This document shows, one piece after another, positions 13,901-25,590 of a stretch of 64,000 nucleotides of DNA. The notes under the pieces were generated by a model. It was not told where the DNA came from. It saw only the letters and a list, made by a program, of their open reading frames with translations, and did not search any database. The DNA comes from Pocillopora verrucosa (lineage: Eukaryota > Cnidaria > Anthozoa > Scleractinia > Pocilloporidae). The stretch spans positions 25,082,791 through 25,146,790 of the forward strand of contig NC_089312.1 in NCBI RefSeq assembly GCF_036669915.1. Reading direction: 5' to 3'. Within the stretch, counting starts at the first letter, position 1. Every line of letters begins with the position of its first letter. The position numbers and the translations under genes are program-made.

Positions 13901-16113
13901 CAGCAAGGTCCAGCTCCGTGATATAAAAATTTTCTCGAAGTAATCTGGCGATGTAAACACTGCCTTCTGGATCTAAATGGAAGACGGAAAAGGAGGAAAA
14001 CATGCTAGAGTGAAAATGTAATGATATGATCTGGATCTACCTCAATAAATTAATATTGGGGACACGCATGAAAGAAAAAAAAAACCATCTCACCTATTGC
14101 GCAGTCTCTTAGATTTAGTTTCGTCGTTGTCGTGTTTCGCATAAGTGCAGCTGCTATGGCTTGGGCTCCGGTTGGACCCAGGCCATGGTGTTTAATGTTA
14201 ATCTCCTCCCTTGTGATGTGCTCGATAACAAAGGAGACTGGAATGATACCGAGTTGAGAGCAGGCATCCCGGTATGCTTTTCGACCTAGTAGTCGGAGTG
14301 GAATAGAAATATAAATCTGTTACAAAAGTTGGCTGTCTTTGTTATCAAACATCCACCTAGGGATAATAATTATGGAAAAACAACGTTTCAATTGAAAATA
14401 TATCTAATGGAATGTATAGATATGTGATAATATTTTATACATTATATAATATTTTTGTGATGTCTGTAGAACTTCTCGCGCGCGCATCGGTCGAAAACTG
14501 TTGCTAATAAGGTGATAAACGATAAAAAAGATGTATGATGTAACACAACGCTCGACAATCATCGCCATGTCAGAGAAAAGAACTTCATCTCGTAAAGACA
14601 ATTGCAAATTTTGAGATCTGGATGGTAACAAACTGGGTGATAACAAACTTCAAAATATTAAGATCGGTATACGTGGAGAAGTGTTTGAAGAAAAACTTTT
14701 CGTGATGGAAGAAAAAGTGCAGGAAAACCTTCAGGAACAGAAATCCGGTTCTCGGTTTCCAAGTTAAAAGACGGACGGCCCCGTAGAAATACTTGTCGTT
14801 GCTGTAGCAAACAGCACAAAAATTAAAACTAAGTGGGAAACAAAAAAATTCAGAACAACAGAGTCTATCGCCATCCATTTCTTACCTGTACTTATTTTAT
14901 AAATCTTTACGTATCTCAAATTAAAACAAACAGAGTAACGATTGATCGTGTCACGCGCGCGTAATAAAAAACGCACACTTCAACGTATTCAGCTGCGCTT
15001 CGTGGTTTCACTTTAGTTTTGAACGTTGCGGACGTCATTTCTATGATTAATAAGGTTCTAGACAATGGAAAATTGTGGGCAATTTGTTAAATATAATATA
15101 ATGCTACTAGTCTAGGTTTCAACAAGATAATGACTACAAATTCCTCATTACCACATAGGAATTTTTTATAAAGCTTCTCTATGCCACTGGACTAATACTT
15201 TCGCGGCAGTCATGATATAAGGAAGTCTGATATGCTATTTATTTTACCAGTTGGGTCGTATTCTGGACGAGGTTCTTCGAACTCCAGATCTGTATCATAA
15301 TCACTGTCTTCCCCAGCTTCTGCATCTGAGCCAACCTCTCCTTTGGACGTATCTTTATCAACTGGTGTGGGAACTGGGGTCAGCTTGCTTTTGCCTGTAC
15401 CTGCTCTTTTAGATTTAGCTGTTAAAAGTAAGGAAAAAGATAGGTCGTTGCAGCGCTTTGCTTTCTTGTTGCAATAGGAAAACAATTACTTTTAACTGTA
15501 GTAATTGTCTAAAAGGTTTGAAAACTTTTTGGATTCGCCATCTGATAAAGAAATCGAATGTAGTTTAAGAGAGAAATGGTGATCATGAAATTCTTATAAA
15601 TGAGTTTTCCCCCCCTTGTAGAGTGATAATCGAAACATTAAAACCAAATTTTTTTGATAAAATATACAGACTGCTAGACCATCAGTATCGGCTAATATTC
15701 TTCCTCAGCAGCTCGAAGACACCAATCTTCTATGGCCGCTTTGAAAAGCTGTGATCCGCGAACTACCTTCCTAGTAAGATTTGAATCAAATTAAGCTTTT
15801 TCCAAGAAAGCTGATTTATTCAATTCCGCCATTTTCAATTGAACACAATACTGATCGTGATTCGAATTTCGTTGACTCATCAGTAGAACCAAATCTCTTC
15901 TGACTCACCGCTCGACAGCCGGCTTCGCCCGCTTCTTTGCCGACTTTCGGAATCTCCTTCGGTGATAATTCCTGACTTGCGTTCGATCTGTGCGCTGCTT
16001 CTAGTCGAGCTGATTGCCGTTACATTCTGATTGGAATCTGCCACCTCTTGTACATTGAGAGTCGGTACGTTGTGCGGACCTACATTTGTGTCATCGTCAC
16101 TTGTAGCGGACAT
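10994..16113 (-). CDS. LRRC74A: LRRC74A-type leucine-rich-repeat protein with C-terminal EF-hands
   Basis: Six exons join in frame on the minus strand: 15909-16113, 15248-15418, 14094-14285, 13697-13972, 12272-12563 and 10994-11480. All borders are GT..AG, and the total is 1623 nt or 540 residues. Order: a Ser/Asp-rich N-terminus; an acidic DTDLEFEE segment; the family block AYRDACSQLGIIPVSF; about eight ribonuclease-inhibitor-type repeats (LNLSWN, LDLSHN, LNLSWNGFADEGA); then two EF-hand loops, DKDNSLSVTREE (partial) and the canonical DEDGDGEIDYGE near the C-terminus. The repeat region closely follows vertebrate LRRC74A (about 488 aa). Its function is unknown; the EF-hands suggest calcium responsiveness. 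The start is uncertain: the ATG at 16113-16111 is the first in the exon, but that exon stays open to an acceptor at 16188 and could continue from an upstream exon (see 18126-18294). Confidence 0.85.
11625..11698 (+). repeat. tRNA-like sequence (tRNA pseudogene or SINE head)
   Basis: The 7-bp acceptor ends GGCTTCG and CGAAGCC pair perfectly. An A-box-like TAGCTCAGTTGG and a B box GGGTTCGAATC are present, and the T arm (ACGGG/CTCGT) pairs. The D stem (GCTC with CATC) and the anticodon stem do not form properly, so this is probably not a working tRNA. It lies on the opposite strand inside the first 300 bp upstream of the last LRRC74A-type exon, in its intron. Confidence 0.65.
11735..11957. mobile_element. 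MITE-like foldback element
   Basis: The left end GAGGGTCTCAATGGGG and the right end CCCTATCGAGACTCTC are imperfect inverted repeats. The interior carries several variants of an ACGGYTAACGGT-type motif on both strands. There is no coding capacity. It lies in an intron of the LRRC74A-type gene. The superfamily cannot be assigned from the termini alone. Confidence 0.55.
13532..13655. mobile_element. MITE-like element, GGCCC(C/A)GTTGTTC family, copy 1
   Basis: The ends TGGCCCCGGTTATTCGAA and TTGTACAACTGGGCCC are imperfect inverted repeats. The interior contains GATAACGCTATCCACTGGATAA-type palindromic motifs. It sits about 40 bp from the donor of an LRRC74A-type exon (13697-13972). A second copy of the family is at about 36079-36352. 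Confidence 0.6.
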
Positions 16114-16187
16114 ATCGCTTTTAGCTTGATTCTTGGAAGAACAGCGTTGATTCTCAAATATAACCTCACAGTCTATCAGCCGGATCC

Positions 16188-19100
16188 CTGTAAACAATTA
16201 ACAAGTATAACTTGGAATAGGCAATGACAGAGATGATATGTTAACTTAGCTTTTTTGAGGGAAAACTGAAGCCAGATGTTTCTTGTTATCCGGCTCAGTT
16301 CAGAACAGGCCGGAAGCTTTTAACTTCTAAGTGTTCATTATTTCAGCAGAATATTCATTTTAACACTCTTAAAAGTATATTTGCATTCTCCAAAAGTTGA
16401 TTGAAAGATAAAATGTATTTCAATTGAGGCAAAGCCTTCAGCCGATAATTTTATTTGACATAAAATAAATTTATTGCAGAAACCAGATGGGAAAAGGAAC
16501 ATACTCAATCATCTAATTGTAAAACTCGAAGAAGTTTCATTTAAAGGCGTCAATTTCGATCTTAATTGTTTTTCAAATTTTGTTCATTCGAATTTTTTTA
16601 GCTCTGCCATTTTTTTTTCCGTGTCGTTTCGTCTAAGCGTGTTTTGTCTTAACTAGTTAATTTGGTATCATCTACTGAGTTTATACTTGACAACTACTCT
16701 CCGAAGTGGAGGTGACTAGTTTTTTTAGTGTATACAGTGAGATAATAAAGAACAGAAAGATGTTTTTAACGCATTTACTCCTGCAACGATTATAATAATT
16801 TCGGGAACGAATCCTGTGCGCGTTGCTTGGAGGTGAATGGCAAAGGATATTCGCAGTTTTAGTAACCAATCAGAGTGCGCCTTCAATGCCATCTACTGTT
16901 TTAGCAGGAGTAAATTAGCCACCGTTGAGAGACTCTAAAGCAAACGTTTCGAGTGTTAACCCTTCGTCAGAGCGAATCCAAATTAACTTGTAATAACATC
17001 TTCTGACGTAGCACCGAGTTTCTTTCGAAACTTAACCTTTATTTATTTTGAGTGTTGGCTTGAGTCGGATTGACTGAAAGGTACTCAGTTAATTTTGTAG
17101 ATAACATCTATAGTTTAGCAATCTTTTCGAACGCGGAAAATTTCATTTGAGAGAAGAGCTACAATCTGATGTAAAAATTTATTACGTTATTGTTATGAAT
17201 GTTAGCTTAACAGATACAAGCTTTTCATGCAGGCTATGTAAACAGCGTGGTCAAAAAAAAATCAATAATATAAAAAGCTACCAATTAGTGATATTTTTGA
17301 TAATTAACTGTTTGACATTAAATTTCATTTCTTTTTTACGAAACGGCGATGAAATTATGTCCATTACTCGGTTAAGTTGGGAGCAACTTCGCCGAATAAA
17401 CTAAATGTGCAATTGCGAAATGCGACGTTCTTAATGACGAAAACGCCAATACCATTAATTTAAGAATCATTCATGATTAATTATAAAATAATTCTACGCG
17501 AACTGGCAGAGCTGCGATCTTCGTGGATACATGCTTCTGTTTTATGTACGTTGTTCAAGACAACTTTATTACGATTGCCTTGTACAACGGCAGCAAAATT
17601 CGCAACGTGTTTTCCGTGTCCAATCTTTTTTAGTTCTTTCAGCATTAGAACATTCGATTATCGTCATCTCAGGCTGAGAATTTGAACATTGACTCAATGC
17701 AGTGACAGTTCGCGTATGCATCCACCAACGATTGCTCACTCACACACAGTTGCCAAGTAGCCTTTGTAAAATCGCTGCCGCCTAGGACCAGATAGAAGTT
17801 TGCATTCAGGTAGAAGTCGAATAATAATAATGAAATAACTTCATTCACATATCATGGCACAGACGTGTTTACACCAGTAGGTTACAATTTGTCATCAAAT
17901 AGCGATGTTCCTATCTAATTGCTTTGTAAACAAATAGGTCTGTGGTATACGCGAGCAAACATATTATGCCAAGAGAGCAATAAACAAACAATCCTACGTT
18001 CGGTTCATAACAGACAAATGAGTCTATATTGTATATCAGTATAAAATATCCAAATGAACAATGAAAATGATATCTCCTGAATACTTTTGTCGGACTCAAA
18101 GATGCAAGCAGCCAAGATATCTCACCTTCAAACCAACATCTTGCCCTCCGCGCTAAATCCCTTAAGTTCTGGATGAAATTACTCGAGTTTACGTGCGTGT
18201 AAAAGGCATTAAATTTATTGCCTGCTTTAGAGACCAACACGTTACACTTGAGTGTAATTAGTTCAATTGGGTTGTTGCCTAGCAACAGTGACGCTTATTT
18301 GATAAATACTGCTTTACGTATTGTCTTTAGTGGTTTCTCAAGAGACTTCACGCAGAAAGACTCGCAGTGAAAGAGTAATAATTTATTATCTAATGTCCAC
18401 TTGTGATCCTTAGCTATTGTCCAGAGAAGAAGTCAATAAAGCGCTTTGGCACCATGTCAAAACAACTGTTATTTCCTGTTCACAAATAACAAAGTAGAGT
18501 ATAGATTAAGTCTGACTTTAAACCAGAGCAAATTCTACCATAAATGAACTTTTAGCGAGAGAAGGGAAATATCGATAAAAGTTCAGTTGAATAGATCGTC
18601 AGATATTTTTTACTTCGTCCCGGTCTATATCCTCTCGCTCTGAACGTGCACTAAGTGCTCGAGAAAAACTATTTTCGTTCAGAGAGATTGGAGAACAGTT
18701 CTCGTCACGAACGTGTAGCTGTTTTGCCCACGAAGAAAAGTATTCAAGTATTTCAAAATGCTCGCAATTACTTTAGAAGTGTAATTATCGGAGAATCAAA
18801 AGACCAAAACTGATCGGCCTTTTTTTTGTTAGCTTCCCGTCACTGGCAAGTAACGCGAAAAAGGGCCGCAAAAAATCCAGGAGTACTGTCCGGACCTGAT
18901 TTATCACGCCCCTGGGTTTAGTGTAAAATGTTTTTTCAACCCTTGTCCGAAGGACAAGAAGGAGATTAGTTGACCGGTGTATCCAGAAGTCGCCTTTGAT
19001 GAACCTTTCTCAATTTTCTTTGATTGACTGGAACGCCGATCAATCTGAATGATCAGCTTACTCAAGATTTTCTATTCTAATAAACTAAGGCAAGGAGCGA

Positions 19101-19499
19101 CTATTCTAGCATTGCTCCATTTTCCCGTCCAATCCGGCATGAGTTTGATCGAGGCTTTATTATTTGCGCCCCTTTTCATTTCGTCCTTTTTACACGCAGC
19201 AACCAACTGAAAGGCAAATTCGCCGTGCGTAGTTACGAAAAAATCTTTGGTGTCCCTAAATAATCCTCATTCGTCTCTCCGCTTTCATATATTAACGAGG
19301 GAAGGGCGCGAGAGGCACTCGTGGGGGAAGATGGGAAGAGAGGAAAAAAGGAAAGTCTTTTTTTTTTTCTCCCTTTTCTTCATTTCCATTTTATTCTCCA
19401 TCGTTGTGGCAGAGCAAGTCTCTCGCGACCCCGCGTATTAAAAAATGGGAGATGGCGCAGGACGAGTCAAATGATTGGATTAGACTAAGGACGAGTTTA
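16188..19499. other. Stretch without a firmly supported gene
   Basis: Upstream side of the LRRC74A-type gene. Apart from a possible 5' exon at 18126-18294 I see no coding signal. Around 16850-17030 there is a segment with CGTTTCGAGTGTTAACCC and CCTTCGTCAGAGCGAA motifs that looks like a piece of a dispersed repeat; I could not set its ends. The rest is AT-rich. Confidence 0.45.
18126..18294 (-). other. Possible upstream exon of the LRRC74A-type gene
   Basis: A 56-codon open segment, ending ARRARCWFEG, runs into a good donor (GAAG/GTGAGATATC). It stops in phase 1, exactly the phase the acceptor at 16188 needs, and joining gives CWFEG-IRLIDCEV without a stop. It has no ATG and its own acceptor is weak. 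The peptide matches nothing I know in LRRC74 proteins, so this may be untranslated or coincidental. Confidence 0.25.
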
Positions 19500-20135
19500 G
19501 TGATGGGATTAGGAACGATCTCAATAGAAGACAGCAATTCTCGGTGGTGAATGGACTAAAGTCAGGTCTGTTACCTGTGTCTTTAGGCATTCCCCAGGGA
19601 TCGGTGCGAGGACTAACCCTTTTCACACTATTCACAAACGACCTTCCACCCTTTGGAAGCTCAAGATCACTGTATATGTATGCAGACAATACTACGGTCT
19701 ATTGCACAGGAGAAACTGCAGACAAAGCTATCGCACATTTAAATGCCGCGCTGCAAGAGTTACATGCATGGTGCCTTAACAATCGTTTAACTCCTCATCC
19801 AGGCAAGAGTGAGGTTATGTTACTCAGTAAAGGAACCCTGATGTGCTATTAGGAACGTTACGAAAGCACGCTTGTTGGGCTTGACAGTTGACCAGAAACT
19901 CAGCTGGGTACCACATGTACTGGAAACCAAAGGGGCTTTGCTAATAAACTGGACGTGCTGAAACGATCCAGATTTCTCTCCAGGAACATATTGAAAGAAT
20001 TTTATTTTAAAGTAATTTTGACTTCTATAAAATATGGTTTAGTTCTGTAGGGTTCTTGAAGACCTCACAAGCTTGCAGCTTAAAATATTATCCGAATAAA
20101 GGTCATCTATCTATCTATCTATCTATCTATCTATT
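19500..20135 (+). mobile_element. 5'-truncated LINE (non-LTR retrotransposon) fragment
   Basis: The frame at 19544-19852 encodes the reverse-transcriptase core: GIPQGSV, LFTLFTNDLPPF, then YADN where active enzymes carry YADD, and a GKSEVMLLSKG block. Further downstream, in shifted frames, are recognisable later RT pieces (LLGLTVDQKLSWVPHV-like, then an FKVIL..KYGLV-like piece). The element ends in an (ATCT)n tail at 20105-20135, typical of non-LTR elements with microsatellite 3' ends. Only the 3' part of the RT gene remains; the endonuclease region is absent. The broken catalytic motif and frame changes show it is inactive. The clade is not assigned. Confidence 0.85.
20105..20135 (+). repeat. 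(ATCT)n microsatellite tail
   Basis: About seven ATCT units directly follow AATAAAGGTC. This is the 3' tail of the LINE fragment. Confidence 0.9.
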
Positions 20136-22819
20136 TACCTAAGTTGTATCCAGGTTTATAGTTGGAGTCCACTTGGCAGGTGGAGACATTTGATTTGATA
20201 CCGGCGATGCTTCCTCTCTGTGGACACAATTTCTTTTTTCTTCAGTATTTTCAAAACCTGTCCAGTAATGCCACCATAAGTTTGTGCTTAAGTGCAGCGG
20301 CGTTTTCTCCTGGTTACCATAGCAGGCTTTTTGACTCCATTCAGAGAAAACATTTTAAGACTCAAGTCGAAGCAATTCCATTGAAACTTTTTATTTTCAT
20401 GTAAAGTATCAGTTGAAATTGCGTGACTGCGCGTCTGAGGAAGATCTGAGCTACTAGGAAGGGATTGGTCATTATTTATCATGGGGGGGAGGGGTGGGAG
20501 GATTTTGCTTGTGTCACAATAAAATTTACCTGATCCCCCCCACGAGGCTCTGTAGTATTCTAATAACCCCTCCCCTCCCATTAGCAGTCAATTTCCTATA
20601 GTACCCCCCTTTTAAGTGTTAGAGGCGACTGATGCCCCCGCTGTTCCCCCTTAACCAAATATATGATCCCAAAATCTCAAGCCCTCTTCCTCCCTCTCCC
20701 CCCAGGCAATAAATGATGATTAGTCCATAATAAGTCTCTGTTTACTTTTTGTGGTCTTGAGGAGGACCTTTGTACCCAGGCAAAAATAATTTGGGGTAGG
20801 TGGGTGGGTAGTCTTTTATATCTTTGAAGTCAATGATCATTACTTTTTATGAGGCAATGAATTTTCTCTGGTTTAATTAGCTTAATTATTATCTATTGAT
20901 GCAACTTTTCAAGAGACTTCTATCAATGCATATACTTAACGGCAAAATAGTCACAGATTAACAATGAATTAGAAAAGAAGCTGACAGATTTTTGGCTTTG
21001 AGTCAAGTCAGGAATTACAAATATTTATAAACGTTACTGGAAAGAGAAATAGGAACGAGACAACAAAAGCGTTGGTTCCCTCGGGCGGGCAGTATTTTAC
21101 ATCCTGTCTCCTTCCAAAGGTGTGATAGCGTAGGTGTTTCATATCGTTCGCTATTTTATCGGTTTTCTTTGGTATAACTCAAGATGAAACTTTCACGAGC
21201 CAGCCGCCATGGGCATGCATGAAGAGTATCTGTAGACTAGTAAACGCTTATCTTGAAATCGTCCTTCCGTGCATGTCTGGTCCTCCATAGTTTTACAGAC
21301 CGTCCGCCATAAGTGGCTTACATTACCTAATAGTTTGATCCATTTAACAAAATAATAGCTTGCAACTGTCGTGTTTTGTTTCAGTTGTAAATCACAGAAG
21401 ACTTGAAATCTGGTTACAAAAAAAGCGTGACACTCGAGCCGCAAGCAAGTCATTAATTGTCTTCACCAAATTTTGACGGCTTCTGTTATTATCTGAAATA
21501 AACACTGTAAATCTATTATTCAAAAAAAGAAGGAAGAAAATTCTGGAAATGCGGATTAAAAAAATTAAACAGTTTTGTATGAACACCCCACCGAATAACA
21601 AACAGTAACAGGTCGCAAAAAGTAAAACCTCTAGGTGCGGAGAGATTTGTAAAAGATTAAAAGCTCTTGATGAGTCGACAAAAACCCCAAAAATGTAGTT
21701 ATTTTTTAAGAAAGAGGGTTGTGGTTTGAAGATGGGCTTGACTGTTTCGAACGTGGTCTTCCAAAAGTATTGAAACAAGTTCAAGTTCAGATCCGTTTTT
21801 CCGGATGTTTCGGCAAAAATTTTCCACACTCCTACGCATCAACTGAGTTTAAATAAAACGGATGCGAGTTTCTCTTGTTTAGGTTGCCCCCTCGAAAAAA
21901 TTGCGTCCTATTGTTTTGTTGATTGCATGTCGTTGATGACCTCCAATGTTTTAATTCTGTGCCATTTCCTCTTCATTCGTAGTTTAGACAGTTATCTCCC
22001 GTACAAATCCGTAGACATCGCCTAAAGGAATCTTGCTCCGACTTGAATAAATTCTTTAGAATTCCCAGTGTAAACAAATTAACAAGATTAAAATGCTATT
22101 TAAGGCCTTGGCAAACTTTTGTTTAAACTTCTACTGCATATGTTGTCGTCAATCTGTATTTATTTCATGACCACGATTTTGAACTTAGAATCCTACACAA
22201 TATAGTTAATGGGAAAATTGGTGGAGCATTTTAATGAATCGAGTCACGGTAAAAATTAATTTGTTATGACCGGACTTTCACAAGTTGAAGTTGGCTAGTT
22301 CGGACGAATTCATTCATAAACCCTGAAAATTGATACGCCGACCTCTTCGCCTGCAGTGAAAACCGAAGAATATTAAAAACCTTGAACATGCTTCGAGTTG
22401 ATGACGTGTTCCATGCTCACGCGACAGAACATTTCATAGTGTTCTTATTCAAATGGAGCACAGTGAACTGGCAATGCGTACGATATAAGATTGAATTTAA
22501 AACTAGCGTATGGTTGTTGTTTGTCCAGATAATTCTTCAGTTCAGTGTAGAATATTTCATTAATTTACTTTGTTCGTAATAACACTGGCACATCATGTAT
22601 TTCCCTCAAACTTTTCGGCAGAGTTGTTTACAAAAATTAAATGCCGTATGGATTTCCTACGCCTACTCAAAAGTTCATCCAAACTACGCTTAAAATTGTC
22701 TTCGATGGCGCTTCCGTTCTTCCGCTGACAGTAATCCCGTCACATTTCGTCCTTTTTAAGTCTCTAAATTTCGAAATATGAATTCAACAACTTTTGAAGT
22801 CTGAAATGATATAGCAGCG
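20136..22819. other. Stretch without a recognised gene
   Basis: No coding family is recognised. A G-rich/C-rich zone at about 20480-20710 contains GGGGGGGAGGGG and several CCCCC runs. A 145-codon minus-strand frame at 21392-21829 is low in complexity and has no recognisable content. Confidence 0.5.
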
Positions 22820-23083
22820 TCAAACTTGCCCATTCCAGTCCTTACTGAGGTATAAACCAGTTCTGAAGTTACCAATCCCTCTCTCCGCCAGTAAGTTTCT
22901 CTTGTTTCGTATTTCCTCGAAATAACTGGCTGCAAATTCCACCAAGTCTTCATTTCGGGGTTTTTCATTGATAGCTGTTATGGTGAAACCTTCAAGGAGA
23001 CAAATAAGATCTTCTGTAATACTGAACGGGTTCACTAACTGAGACGAAAACTTCCCATGTTTGGCAGCAATCTTCTGATGCAT
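22820..23083 (-). CDS. Small RIIa (PKA-type dimerization/docking) domain protein
   Basis: From the first in-frame ATG (23083) this encodes 87 residues. The core LICLLEGFTITAIN...DLVEFAASYFEEI has the RIIa helix-turn-helix pattern of PKA regulatory subunits and sperm-flagellar proteins such as SPA17 and ROPN1, which dock A-kinase anchoring proteins. The protein ends DWNGQV, and the neighbouring gene at 25054-25290 ends DWNGLV, so the two are likely paralogues. The frame stays open upstream to about 23266 with coding-like sequence (KVHFIKKLNSLRRLFEE) but no ATG, so an extra 5' exon with a longer N-terminus is possible. A role in cilia or sperm flagella is inference from the family. Confidence 0.7.
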   Translation of the reverse strand: MHQKIAAKHGKFSSQLVNPFSITEDLICLLEGFTITAINEKPRNEDLVEFAASYFEEIRNKRNLLAERGIGNFRTGLYLSKDWNGQV

Positions 23084-23257
23084 TTCTTCAAATAGCCGTC
23101 GCAAAGAATTTAACTTTTTTATGAAATGGACCTTCGCCTTGCTCCCAGCCTCTTGCTGTGAAAATACGTTATGGCCACTCTCAATGAAATCCCACAAGTT
23201 TAAATAGGGCGATATGTCAGCCTGAGTATTTATCACGGAAAGTTGCGAAGCCCTCAC

Positions 23258-25053
23258 GCGAACTTCTCAAGACGGTGAATATGTGAACAATTGGATAAAA
23301 GATCTAAATATAAATGTCCAGTTCAACCACCAATACCCTGAATTGACCGGACACCTCATAAAAATATGCAGCTCTTGTTATTACTCGGTTTGGTTAACCA
23401 ATTGCGATGATAAAAACCCACAGTTATCTCTCTCATGGCATTTAATCACCTTAATTGACTTAGGAAAGAGATTATAATCTTAAAACATAACTTATTATCC
23501 GATAAAATCCTATGCGACAACAGTCATGCTGGGATTTTAAAGGAATTATTTCAATGCACGTAAACTAAGACAATACCAGGTCGAGATTCGGTCAATGACT
23601 AATGGAAGACATGTGTGAACGCCCGTCAAGGTGTTAGTTTTCTATACATCCAGAAGCTTAGCTTTTAAATTACCTTGCCAACTAGGGGACCGCCTGTTCA
23701 CCAGAAAACTTGTATTACGCTACTCATGCAGGCAAAAGCTGCTAAATGCAAGTTTTGACGCATCTCATTAATTCAGTTATCACCAGAATGTGCTTGGCCA
23801 TCCAATATGAATAATAAATGTTAGGTTTTCGCTGATAGCGTGTTTCACGCCCTCTCTCACGTTACAACCCCTGCTGGGCTATACAAATAAACAAAAATGA
23901 CGACGAAAGACAAGCCCGGAAATAACTCCCTTGACCACAAAATTTTCCATGAATTTCCTGCACGCGTGCGCACACAACCGTGCTTTTGTTTTAGCTATAT
24001 CGTCGTTCTACGCCTCACATTTCTTTATTTCTTTGAATTCTCTAATTTCGTGAAGTTTCCTTAGCACTTTAACCTTCCCTTAACTTGGTTTCAGACGTCT
24101 TAAGCGAATAATTCTCTCGTTCGTAACACGAGATATTAGGGACTTTTAGCAGTTAGGACGGCAACGCCAAGGAAGACGTCGATTTTAAAAATGAATATAT
24201 ATTTGTTTAGTTGGAATTTCGCGACTGACAGAATGTATTCACCATCTCTTACGGCGCCGCGAGTTAATCTCAGCATAACGTATAAGAGCGGCGTTGAGTT
24301 CCAAACGGAAACTTAAATAATTTGCCGTCGGGGTTTCCTTTCTTCGACCACGCAAATTTTGATGATTTCACGTTATTTCACAGAGGACGGCTTAGAAATG
24401 TAAACAGTTTTAAAACGCACGTGCTGAGCTATTGTTCTGCTCATTTGATCTTTTGTTTTGCCATGTCCTCGTTGTCGTCGCCGTCGCAGCTTGCTAAAGG
24501 TCCCCCAAAAACGACTATGACGTAATGCCCCATATCACCGGTCGTGAGCGTTCCTGCACAGAAACTTCGCACGGCAAACGCAGTTTGGATGTTATTTATC
24601 CGGCATTTAATTTTTTTTTGCTTTTATCTTATTGCATAAATTCAGTCACCATTTCTCATAAAGATTTTCCATGACCACTCCATTAGTTTTGATCATCAGA
24701 CTTTAACGAAAATGTCTAGCTTCTATACGGCGGCCTGAGCACGTCATCCTTTTCGAGGCAACTCTCAGCGGCCAAATATTTGCGCATGTGCGAGCTTTAA
24801 AGTAGCTAAGTGGTGTGTACGATCGTTGCTTTTCCGCGGCTGACCTAGGATGGGGTTCCGTCTGGTCTCTAGCGCTGTAGTTTTTAACTGTCAGCACTGC
24901 TTCAGGGAGATAGTGGGCCTACGAGCCTTGGCGATGGTCAGAGGGTCTTTAGAGTTCACGCCCACCGAGTATTCGCTAAGGACGAGGTTGCGCGCGCTAA
25001 TCAGATTACGACATAGTTCATAATTTTTTGACGGAAGAACTGCTCACTAAATT
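23258..25053. other. Intergenic region between two divergent RIIa genes
   Basis: This 1.8-2 kb region separates the 5' ends of two oppositely oriented RIIa genes. No gene is recognised inside. It should hold both promoters; I see no clear TATA box. CpG density rises near 24700-25010, which fits a promoter for the plus-strand gene. Confidence 0.45.
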
Positions 25054-25290
25054 ATGGATAACATGGCATCCCACCCGAGAGAGAGAGCAATTCCTCCAGG
25101 ACTTGTGGAGCTCCTTGAAGGATTTGTACTTGTAATTTTGCGTGACAAGCCAGAAGACTTGCTGGAGTATGCTGTTAAATATTTTTCCTCAGCAAAGAGG
25201 AGGAGGAACTCTCTGAGAGAACATGGAGCAAGCGTTGAAGACCTGGGAGTGGACTTCTACACGGCTACAGACTGGAACGGGCTGGTCTAA
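25054..25290 (+). CDS. Small RIIa (PKA-type dimerization/docking) domain protein
   Basis: A single exon of 78 residues. AIPPGLVELLEGFVLVIL...PEDLLEYAVKYFSSAKRRR (residues about 12-52) matches the RIIa domain of PKA type-II regulatory subunits, where human PRKAR2A has IPPGLTELLQGYTVEVLR...PPDLVEFAVEYFTRLREAR. No cyclic-nucleotide-binding domains follow; the frame closes after a short tail ending DWNGLV, so this is a stand-alone docking domain, not a kinase subunit. The tail is shared with the RIIa gene at 22820-23083. A second Met lies three codons in. An AATAAA follows at 25482, and the RPL4 3' end is only about 100 bp further, facing it. Confidence 0.8.
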   Translation: MDNMASHPRERAIPPGLVELLEGFVLVILRDKPEDLLEYAVKYFSSAKRRRNSLREHGASVEDLGVDFYTATDWNGLV

Positions 25291-25481
25291 ACAATCCTTA
25301 CAAGAGAATCTGTGCTGTGTGTTTAGAGTGAACTGTCATGCTAGTATGTCAGTTTAACATTAATAACTATTAATATATTATTTTCTTCATCAAGCTGTAG
25401 GGGCCAAATGAAATCTTAGAATAAGCTATTGCTTTTGAACTCCAGATAAACAACACGAATACACTGGAAATTTATCATGTC

Positions 25482-25487
25482 AATAAA
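25482..25487 (+). promoter_or_regulatory. Polyadenylation signal AATAAA of the plus-strand RIIa gene
   Basis: AATAAA lies about 190 bp after the stop codon at 25290 and only 64 bp before the opposing RPL4 signal, so the two transcripts converge and may overlap. Confidence 0.6.
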
Positions 25488-25550
25488 CCTGTTGGGGTTA
25501 TAAATGAGCCTAAAACCAACATACGATTTCTACACTGAATTCACTGCTGT

Positions 25551-25556
25551 TTTATT
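25551..25556 (-). promoter_or_regulatory. Polyadenylation signal AATAAA of RPL4
   Basis: TTTATT on the plus strand (AATAAA on the RPL4 strand) lies 35 bp beyond the RPL4 stop codon, giving a very short 3' UTR as is usual for ribosomal-protein genes. Confidence 0.75.
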
Positions 25557-25590
25557 CGTCCTTTCATTACAGCATTAACAGTTGAGCAAT

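Noticed and set aside
22820-23257. 145-residue version of the RIIa protein starting at 23257
   Set aside because: The first codon there is GTG, not ATG, so it is kept only as possible coding sequence joined to an unseen upstream exon.
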